From contig UQNN01000005.1 in NCBI GenBank assembly GCA_900542445.1, positions 114,009-178,008 on the forward strand: DNA of 64,000 bases. The letters are read 5' to 3'. The notes under the pieces were generated by a model. The model made no database searches and had not been told where the DNA came from. It was given only the letters and a program-made list of their open reading frames with translations. The first letter of the stretch is position 1, and each line of letters opens with the position of its first letter. The DNA comes from an uncultured Eubacteriales bacterium. GTDB taxonomy: Bacteria > Bacillota > Clostridia > Christensenellales > Aristaeellaceae. Of this stretch, positions 58,053 to 64,000 are shown one piece after another. The position numbers and the translations under genes are program-made.

Positions 58053-59824
58053 CACACTTCCTCCTTTACGATGGCACCGAAGGGGCAGACCTGAGCGCAG
58101 ACGGTGCAGCCCACGCACTGGGTGCGGTCGATGACCGCCTTGCCCTCCTCCATGGAGACGGCGGGGCAGCCCACCTTCAGGCAGCTGCGGCAGCTGCGGC
58201 ACTTATCCGGCTCCACATGGCACATTCCCTTTTGGAACCTATCCCGCTTGATGAGCAGGCAGGGCCTCCGGGTGACGATGGCGGGATGCTCGCCCCGCTC
58301 CAGCGCCGCCACGGCCCGGTCCACCGTCTCCTTCATAGCCGTCAGGTCCTGCGGGTCCACCGTCAGCACTGGGGCAAAGCCCATGGCCGTGAAAATTTTC
58401 TCCACGCTGAGCACGGGGGCCTCGTCCCCCAGCAGAGTATAGCCCGTGCCGGGGTTATCCTGATGGCCGGTCATGCCGGTAATGCGGTTATCCAGCACGC
58501 AGGGGATCATGCGGCCGTTGTTGTAGATGATCTCCGCAGCGCCGGTCATGCCGCTGTGGAAGAAGGTGGAGTCGCCCATGACGCCGAAGATGGTCTTATC
58601 GGTGACGCCCTCCCGCTCAAAGCTCTTGGCAATACCCATGCCGGCGGAGAAGCCTGCGCCCATGCACACCACGGAATCCATGCAGTTCAGCGGGGCGGCG
58701 CTGCCCAGCGTATAGCAGCCGATGTCGCCGGTGACGACATAGTTTTTGTTCTTGGACAGGGAATAGAAGAAGCCACGGTGGGGACATCCCGGGCAAAGGG
58801 CCGGAGGACGGCTGGCCGGGGTCACATCGGTCTTGCGGAAATCTGTTTTCTCACCCAGCACCCGCTCCCGCAGCAGCTGGGTATTCAGCTCGTACAGAAG
58901 GCCCGTCAGTTCCTTGCCCACGCAGGGGATGCCGGCGGCCTTGATCTGATCCTCCATGAAGGGCTCCAGCTCCTCGATGACATAGAGCTTTTCCACACGG
59001 GAGGCAAAGTCCCGGATCAGATCCATGGGCAGGGGGAAGGTCAGGCCCAGCTTCAGGAAGGACGTCCCCTCCGGGAACACCTCCTTGGCGTACTCATAGG
59101 ACACGGAGGCCGTGATGACACCCACCTTTCCGTCGCCCATCTCCCTCTTGTTCAGGCCGTTTTCCAGCGCACGGGTGCAGCCGTACTCCTCCAGCCGCCG
59201 CAGCCGCTCCTCCACCAGCGGGTGGTTGGCGTAGGCGTGGGCGGGGGTGCAGACGAACTTGCGGACGTTGCGCCGGTAGGGCGGCGCCGTATGCTCCCGG
59301 CGCTCCCCCCACTGCACCAGCCCCTTGGAGTGGCAGACCCGTGTGGTGGTGCGGTACAGCACCGGGGTATCGAACTCCTCCGACAGCTGGCAGGCCAAGG
59401 CCACAAAGTCCTTGCACTCCTGCGGGTCGCTGGGTTCCACCATGGCGATCTTGGCCGCCCGTGCATAGTGGCGGTTGTCCTGCTCATTCTGGGAGGAGTG
59501 ACAGCTGGGATCGTCCGCCGTCACCACCACAAAGCCGCCGCCTACGCCCATATAGCCGGCGGTGAACAAGGGATCCGCCGCTACGTTCAGGCCCACCATT
59601 TTCATGGTGCAGAAGGAGCGGGACCCGGCAATGGAGGCTCCATAGGCCACCTCCACCGCCACCTTCTCGTTGGGCGCCCACTCGCAGTAGACGTCTTTTT
59701 GATAGGGGGGCAGGTTCTCTAAAATCTCTGTGCTGGGGGTGCCGGGATAGGCGGAGCATATCTTGATGCCCGCCTCGTACACGCCTCTGGCCGTGGCCTC
59801 GTTGCCGCTCATGAGATGCTTCAT
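58052..59824 (-). CDS. iorA: indolepyruvate ferredoxin oxidoreductase, alpha subunit
   Basis: 590 residues. Oxidises indole-, phenyl- or hydroxyphenylpyruvate with CoA and ferredoxin. The N-terminal part has GNEATARGVYEAG and AYPGTPSTEI. The thiamine-binding domain carries CPGCPHRGFFYSL, GDIGCYTLG and GDSTFFHSG..NN. A C-terminal 2[4Fe-4S] ferredoxin domain has CRSCRSCLKVGCP and CVGCTVCAQVCP. The ATG at 59824 is chosen because AAAGGTGG lies eight bases before it; the in-frame GTG at 59836 is part of that site. Confidence 0.96.
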   Translation of the reverse strand: MKHLMSGNEATARGVYEAGIKICSAYPGTPSTEILENLPPYQKDVYCEWAPNEKVAVEVAYGASIAGSRSFCTMKMVGLNVAADPLFTAGYMGVGGGFVVVTADDPSCHSSQNEQDNRHYARAAKIAMVEPSDPQECKDFVALACQLSEEFDTPVLYRTTTRVCHSKGLVQWGERREHTAPPYRRNVRKFVCTPAHAYANHPLVEERLRRLEEYGCTRALENGLNKREMGDGKVGVITASVSYEYAKEVFPEGTSFLKLGLTFPLPMDLIRDFASRVEKLYVIEELEPFMEDQIKAAGIPCVGKELTGLLYELNTQLLRERVLGEKTDFRKTDVTPASRPPALCPGCPHRGFFYSLSKNKNYVVTGDIGCYTLGSAAPLNCMDSVVCMGAGFSAGMGIAKSFEREGVTDKTIFGVMGDSTFFHSGMTGAAEIIYNNGRMIPCVLDNRITGMTGHQDNPGTGYTLLGDEAPVLSVEKIFTAMGFAPVLTVDPQDLTAMKETVDRAVAALERGEHPAIVTRRPCLLIKRDRFQKGMCHVEPDKCRSCRSCLKVGCPAVSMEEGKAVIDRTQCVGCTVCAQVCPFGAIVKEEV

Positions 59825-59880
59825 ATGGTTTTCCACCTTTCTGTTCCGGTTGGTATCAACATGACTATGCCGGGACGTAT

Positions 59881-60936
59881 TTAATATGTTTCCGCCTGTG
59901 CCTCACCGTGGAGCACCCGCAGGGCGCCCTCCGCCAGCGCCTGCATCTCCTCCTCGCCGGGAAACCGCAGGACGGGGGCCAGCCGCCCCACATAGGCGGT
60001 GATATCGTCACAGAAAAACTGCTCATAGGCCATGCCACCGGTGTAGACGATGGCATCCACCTCGAAATGCAGCACCGCCGCCATGGCGCCGATGTCCTTG
60101 GCCAGCTGGTACACCAGCGCCCGGTAGGCCGCCGTGAACCGCTCGTCTCCGGACACCACCCTGGCGCAGATCTCCCGGAAGTCCGTGGTACCCACATAGG
60201 ACAGCATCCCGGAGCGGCGGCCCAGCGTCCGCTTGACCTCCTCCCGGCTGCGCCCGGCATAACAGTAGTCGATGAGCTGATTCACCGGCAGGCCGCCGCC
60301 ACGGTCCATGCCCATGGCCCCCTCATCCTTGACGTTGAACACGTCCACCACACGACCATGGTCATGGGCCGCCACGGACACGCCACCGCCCAAATGGCAG
60401 ACGATGAGCCGAGCCTCCTCGTAGGACTTGCCCAGCTGGCGGGCCGCCTTGCGGCCCACGGACTTCTGGTTCAGGGCGTGGAACTGGCTCAGCCGCCGGA
60501 ACTCCGCAAAGCCGGAGACATGGGCCATCTCCGTCATCTCGTCCACGCACACCGGGTCCACGAAGAAGGCGGGGATGCCCGCTATGTCCCCGATGCGCCG
60601 GGCCAGATACGCCCCCAGATTGGAGGGATGCTCGCCGTAGGGGGCCTGCTCCACATCCTGCATCACCCGGTCACTGACGGCATAGGTACCGGAGGGAATA
60701 GGGCGGTACAGGCCGCCACGGCCACACACGGCATCGAAATCCTCCAAGCGGAAGCCGCCCTCCGCCACCGCCTCCAGCACAGCCCGCTGACGGAACTCCG
60801 CCTGATCGATGACCCGGTCGAAGCCCTCCAGCTCCTGAGCCGTGTGGATGATGCTCTTTTTCAGAAGCTCCTGCTCCTCCTCAAACACCGCTACCTTGGT
60901 GGAGGTGGCGCCGGGATTGATGACCAGTACCTTCAT
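59881..60936 (-). CDS. buk: butyrate kinase (acyl phosphate kinase)
   Basis: 351 residues, acetokinase fold: NPGATSTKVAVFE (residues 7-19), GRGGLYRPIPSGTYAV, HPSNLGAYLARRI, CHLGGGVSVAAHDHGR and YTGGMAYEQ. It converts acyl phosphate and ADP to acid and ATP, or the reverse. A phosphate acyltransferase (ptb) gene is not next to it. It heads the operon with iorA 56 bases downstream, so branched or aryl acids are plausible substrates besides butyrate. Confidence 0.95.
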   Translation of the reverse strand: MKVLVINPGATSTKVAVFEEEQELLKKSIIHTAQELEGFDRVIDQAEFRQRAVLEAVAEGGFRLEDFDAVCGRGGLYRPIPSGTYAVSDRVMQDVEQAPYGEHPSNLGAYLARRIGDIAGIPAFFVDPVCVDEMTEMAHVSGFAEFRRLSQFHALNQKSVGRKAARQLGKSYEEARLIVCHLGGGVSVAAHDHGRVVDVFNVKDEGAMGMDRGGGLPVNQLIDYCYAGRSREEVKRTLGRRSGMLSYVGTTDFREICARVVSGDERFTAAYRALVYQLAKDIGAMAAVLHFEVDAIVYTGGMAYEQFFCDDITAYVGRLAPVLRFPGEEEMQALAEGALRVLHGEAQAETY

Positions 60937-60990
60937 CCGTTCCCCCTCTCCCGGTGATGTCTTTCACCGAATTACTTAATGAATGATTTT

Positions 60991-61019
60991 ATTATGGCAG
61001 TCTGCCGCCGGTTTGTCAA
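60991..61019 (-). promoter_or_regulatory. promoter of the buk-iorAB operon
   Basis: Minus strand TTGACA, 17-base spacer, CATAAT. Confidence 0.75.
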
Positions 61020-61092
61020 TGTCCGGCGGGGAATTTTCCAAAACCCGTCAAAGCCCACAAAATTCTCCGCCGGAAGCTGGTGGAAACGCAGA

Positions 61093-61119
61093 AAAGAGGA
61101 GCCGAATGGCTCCTCTTTG
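61093..61119. terminator. terminator of the TetR-GNAT operon
   Basis: AAAGAGGAGCC GAAT GGCTCCTCTTT hairpin; A and T tracts make it usable in both directions. Confidence 0.9.
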
Positions 61120-61126
61120 GAATTTC

Positions 61127-61576
61127 TTATTCGCTGGGCGGCAGACGGTATACCTCCAGTCCGTCGGTGCGGCCCACATAGGCAAAGCCCTTTTTCTCAG
61201 CGATGTGCCGGGTGACGGTCTGCTCCGTGACGCACTCGATGACCGCCGTCTTTCCCGCTCGGTGGGCCAGTTCCACCAGCCGGTCCGTCAGCCGGGAGGC
61301 ATAGCCCTTCCCCCAGCAGTCCGGGGAAAGCACCCAGCCCAGCTCCATGCTGTCCGGGTCATAGGCGTGGTAGATGACGTAGCCCAGCAGACGGCCGTCC
61401 TCCTCCGTGCCATACACAAGGGGCGGCTCCGCAAGCCCCGCCTCCCGGAGGAACTGCTCCGTTTGAAGGCGGTCATAAGGCGGCTCCAGATAGCGCATCA
61501 CCTGCCGGTCGGACAGAATCCTATACAGCGCTTCGGCGTCCGATGGCCGAAGCCTGCGGATGGTCAGGGCCTTCAT
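61127..61576 (-). CDS. GNAT acetyltransferase
   Basis: 149 residues of the GNAT fold. N-terminal TIRRLRPSDAEALYRIL; the acetyl-CoA loop is LSPDCWGKGYASRLTDRLVELA (Q/RxxGxG/A-like), and VTRHIAEKKGFAYVGRT completes motif B. Resembles RimJ-type amino-acid or antibiotic acetyltransferases. Start overlaps the TetR stop by four bases, suggesting it is controlled together with that regulator. Confidence 0.9.
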   Translation of the reverse strand: MKALTIRRLRPSDAEALYRILSDRQVMRYLEPPYDRLQTEQFLREAGLAEPPLVYGTEEDGRLLGYVIYHAYDPDSMELGWVLSPDCWGKGYASRLTDRLVELAHRAGKTAVIECVTEQTVTRHIAEKKGFAYVGRTDGLEVYRLPPSE

Positions 61577-62175
61577 CCCCGCATCCCCTCCAGCAGATGC
61601 TCCGCCATGCGGCGGCCCCGCTGGGCCAGTGGGAAGCCGCCCTCATAGATACGCCACTCGAAGAGCATCCCTCGGTGCAGCGTCACCAGCTCCTCCACCA
61701 CCTCCGCCGTGATCAGCTCCTGCCGGATGCTGCCCTCCCGGCGGCACAGATCCACCAGCTCACCCAGCAGGCGGTAGTATACCCGCTTCTCGCTGCCCTT
61801 CAGTACGCCCTGCTCCGGGTAGCGCAGCCCGTGGATGAAGGCCTTGTACAGCACCTCGTCCCCCACGCTGATCTCCAACGACCGGCCCACGAAGTCCAAC
61901 AGCTTCTCTCGGCCGGAGCGATCGGTGTCCGCCAGATACGCCTGCTCCAGCACCTGATACGCCTCGTCCACGTGCTGGGTCAGCTGGATGGCCAGTTCGT
62001 CCTTGCTTTTGAAGTAGTGATAGATATTGCCCACGGAGCAGCCGGCGGCCTGTGCGATCTCCTCCACGGAGACGTTTTCAAAGCCCTCCCGGTCAAACAG
62101 ATCCAGCGCCGTCTCCTGGATCCGGCGGCGCATCTCCATGGCCTGCCTCTTTCGTGCGGTGATCCTCTCTGCCAT
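61573..62175 (-). CDS. TetR/AcrR-family regulator
   Basis: 200 residues. The N-terminal helix-turn-helix is clear: RIQETALDLFDREGFENVSV then IAQAAGCSVGNIYHYFKSKDEL (residues about 15-58). The ligand domain is helical and not recognised. It is divergent from the methyltransferase gene at 62298 and co-transcribed with a GNAT gene, so it may regulate either. Confidence 0.92.
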   Translation of the reverse strand: MAERITARKRQAMEMRRRIQETALDLFDREGFENVSVEEIAQAAGCSVGNIYHYFKSKDELAIQLTQHVDEAYQVLEQAYLADTDRSGREKLLDFVGRSLEISVGDEVLYKAFIHGLRYPEQGVLKGSEKRVYYRLLGELVDLCRREGSIRQELITAEVVEELVTLHRGMLFEWRIYEGGFPLAQRGRRMAEHLLEGMRG

Positions 62176-62208
62176 CGTACTTTCCCCTATGTCGTAAATT
62201 CTCCTTGT

Positions 62209-62273
62209 ATCATACCGTTTTGGCGGTGGAAAGTCAATATCCCGTTGACGCAGCGGCCTTTGACGGCTACAAT
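62209..62273. promoter_or_regulatory. divergent promoters of tetR and the trmH-type gene
   Basis: Minus strand: TTGACT, 17-base spacer, TATGAT (62209-62237). Plus strand: TTGACG, 17-base spacer, TACAAT (62245-62273). The -35 boxes are back to back with seven bases between. Confidence 0.78.
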
Positions 62274-62297
62274 AGAGAAAAAACGCAGGAGGCAGCC

Positions 62298-63131
62298 ATG
62301 GCCCACATCATCTCCATCACCGATTTCGACACCCCGGAGCTGGACGTCTACGCCCGTCTGACGGAAAACCAGCTGGTCAACCGGGCAGACCCCGCAAACG
62401 CCCTCTTTATCGCAGAAAGCCCGCTGGTCATCGGGCGGGCGCTGGAGAGCGGCTGTGTGCCGGTGTCCTTTCTCATGGAGCCACGGCACCTGACGTCTCA
62501 GGCCCTGCCCCTGCTGGAGCGCTGCCCGGAGGACATCCCCGTCTACACCGCTGCGCCGGAGGTGCTGACCCGGCTGACGGGCTTCCATCTGACCCGTGGG
62601 ATGCTGTGTGCCATGCGCCGTCCAGCCCTCCCCACGGTGGAGGAGGTGTGCGCCAACGCCCGGCGCATCGCCGTGCTGGAGAATGTCATGAATCCCACCA
62701 ACATCGGGGCTATCTTCCGCTGCGCCGCCGCTCTGGGTATGGATGCGGTGCTGCTCACCGCCGCTGGGAGCGATCCCCTGTACCGGCGGGCTTCCCGTGT
62801 CAGCATGGGCAATGTGTTTCTCGTTCCATGGACGTATCTGCCGGAGGAGGCTCCGTGGCCGGAGCGGCTGCGGCGGCTGGGCTTCCAGACGGTGGCCATG
62901 GCCCTGCGGGAGGACTCGCTGCTTCTGAACGACCCCCGGCTCATGGCGGCGGAGAAGCTGGCGGTGGTGCTGGGGACCGAAGGGGACGGTCTGTCCGACG
63001 GTACCATCGCCGCCTGCGACTACACGGTCCGCATCCCCATGACCCACGGAGTGGACTCCCTGAACGTGGCCGCCGCCAGCGCCGTGGCCTTTTATCAACT
63101 GGGGCTTATGAGCGGCGGCGCTCCGACGTAA
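62298..63131 (+). CDS. TrmH/SpoU-family RNA methyltransferase
   Basis: 277 residues, second SPOUT 2'-O-methyltransferase of the window, not closely like the one at 18521. Motifs: VLENVMNPTNIGAIFRCAAALG, VVLGTEGDGLS and IPMTHGVDSLNVAAASAVAFY. The substrate domain fills the N-terminal 110 residues. Start 62298 has AGGAGG six bases upstream; the longer frame from 62205 runs through the promoters. Confidence 0.93.
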   Translation: MAHIISITDFDTPELDVYARLTENQLVNRADPANALFIAESPLVIGRALESGCVPVSFLMEPRHLTSQALPLLERCPEDIPVYTAAPEVLTRLTGFHLTRGMLCAMRRPALPTVEEVCANARRIAVLENVMNPTNIGAIFRCAAALGMDAVLLTAAGSDPLYRRASRVSMGNVFLVPWTYLPEEAPWPERLRRLGFQTVAMALREDSLLLNDPRLMAAEKLAVVLGTEGDGLSDGTIAACDYTVRIPMTHGVDSLNVAAASAVAFYQLGLMSGGAPT

Positions 63132-63154
63132 CGGAAATTGCTTGCTGCACTCTG

Positions 63155-63199
63155 CAAAAACCAGCCCCATCGTATGGATACGATGGGGCTGGTTTTTAT
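63155..63199. terminator. bidirectional terminator
   Basis: AAAAACCAGCCCCATCG / CGATGGGGCTGGTTTTT hairpin between convergent genes. Confidence 0.93.
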
Positions 63200-63202
63200 T
63201 TC

Positions 63203-63712
63203 TTAATCCGCCGGGGTGATTCGCTTCGTGCGGAAGTAAACGATCATGGGGATGAGAGTCAATACCAGACACGGCAGCCAAATCAGCAGGGTCGTGGCCG
63301 GAGGCCCACCGAAATAGTGCAGCGGCATTTCATCCCGGTAGGCGGTGAGTCCGCCGTGAGCCACCAGCTCATAGACGGAAATCAGAAGGATGATACCGTT
63401 AAAAATGCAAAGATCCCGCAGCTTTGTCCGGCGCTCCACGGCACTTTTCCACCAAACATGGATGACCATCAGCAAGGCAATGAGTGCAGCCACCATGGCA
63501 AGGGTTTCGGCAATCCCCATCAGATGATTCGACAGGAAAAACTGATGGAAAAATTCCTCATTCCGTTCCATCTGCGTGTTGGCCGCCTCATAATGAAGAT
63601 TGCCGCCAGCGTAAGCCCCTGCACCGCAGAGATGGATGAACAGCAGCACATTGCAAATCAGGCAGATGACTGCCGGCACCGTAAAACGATCCTTTTTAGA
63701 AATCTCAGACAA
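63203..63712 (-). CDS. small four-helix membrane protein of unknown function
   Basis: 169 residues with four predicted membrane helices (about 12-32, 62-84, 100-118, 140-160) and an outer loop with GGNLHYEAANTQMERNEEFF. Family not recognised. It starts with TTG at 63712: GAGGAG lies eight bases before it and no ATG or GTG is in frame nearby. Confidence 0.75.
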   Translation of the reverse strand: MSEISKKDRFTVPAVICLICNVLLFIHLCGAGAYAGGNLHYEAANTQMERNEEFFHQFFLSNHLMGIAETLAMVAALIALLMVIHVWWKSAVERRTKLRDLCIFNGIILLISVYELVAHGGLTAYRDEMPLHYFGGPPATTLLIWLPCLVLTLIPMIVYFRTKRITPAD

Positions 63713-64000
63713 ATCGTCATCTCCTCTCTATTCCACGGATGGATGGTTACTGACAATTTCAATATATCAAGCCCTTCATCATTTGTCAATATAGTGCAAT
63801 TATTTTGTATAATATATACAATATATCAATTAAGAATTAGTTGCCTTGCCAAAATCCGAAGCAATCAGCTTGTGGGAGTTCTCTCCATGAGAAAGCATAA
63901 AAAAGACCGCAGAGCTTTCCCCGCCTCCTAATAAGAAAACATGGAAAAGTCAGTAAAATCAATGTTTTCAAAGGCAGGGAACACGGTACGAAGTCAAAAA
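63713..64000. other. AT-rich end of the window, no gene seen
   Basis: Holds the minus-strand promoter of the membrane protein (TTGACA, 17 bases, TATATT; 63761-63789) and an AT-rich stretch of alternating ATATA words at 63790-63832. A short plus frame MRKHKKDRRAFPAS (63888) has no ribosome site and ends at once. Confidence 0.5.

Noticed and set aside
62606..63931. 441-codon plus frame overlapping the methyltransferase gene
   Set aside because: Out-of-frame shadow that then runs antisense through the membrane protein gene.

Overview
The window is bacterial DNA of a low-oxygen Bacillota (class Clostridia) type. Supporting signs are AGGAGG Shine-Dalgarno sites, a T-box leader in front of thrS, a type III glutamine synthetase, a Y-family polymerase/YolD pair, an Rrf2-IscS-IscU cassette, CsoR/CopA, and fermentative or oxygen-sensitive enzymes (IorAB, butyrate kinase, rubrerythrin). 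Genes are tightly packed, often with 4-base ATGA overlaps.

Region by region: 1-3.4 kb is a heterodimeric ABC exporter whose first subunit is cut by the window edge. 3.6-5.1 kb is a secreted mosaic surface protein. 5.1-7.2 kb is T-box plus thrS. 7.2-13.1 kb (minus strand) holds an orphan peptide-type binding protein, a dephospho-CoA kinase fused to a lytic transglycosylase, and DNA polymerase I. 13.3-16.5 kb has an HPt protein and a zinc/manganese ABC importer. 16.6-24.4 kb carries housekeeping genes, a threonine deaminase, an exopolysaccharide sugar transferase and a UvrX/YolD pair. 24.4-28.3 kb is a five-gene operon of hydrolases (MBL, two ATC-hydrolase-like proteins, two alpha/beta hydrolases) behind a near-perfect promoter. 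28.3-31.4 kb is csoR-copA with an embedded copZ. 31.7-39.3 kb has glnN, ssrA, smpB, pyridoxal kinase, the Rrf2/isc genes and a second secreted protein. 39.4-41.6 kb has tRNA-Gln, tRNA-Glu and psuK-psuG. 41.8-50.2 kb is decaying: an acetolactate synthase pseudogene, remnants of a dehydrogenase and an FMN-binding protein, and a 5'-truncated histidine kinase, next to intact ybaK, kdgK, Gfo/Idh and YfhO genes.

Between about 50.2 and 51.6 kb the character of the DNA changes. An AT-rich peptidase E gene and a TnpV transposon remnant separate the left arm (GCG/ACG/CGC-rich codon use) from a right arm with GCC/ACC/CTG-rich, Oscillospiraceae-like coding. The right arm has NUDIX, FNT transporter, rubrerythrin, proC, a translationally coupled alpha-oxoamine synthase plus short-chain reductase that look like serine palmitoyltransferase and ketosphinganine reductase, a buk-iorA-iorB operon, GNAT/TetR, a TrmH-type methyltransferase and a small membrane protein. 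The change could be a large transfer or an assembly join; sequence alone cannot decide.

The left arm also carries families of short intergenic palindromic repeats, in one of which the stem sequence is exchanged between copies while the flanks stay the same. The best candidates for something little described are the SPT-like/SDR pair, the ATC-hydrolase operon, the CoaE-transglycosylase fusion, and the copA gene with an in-frame internal copZ start.
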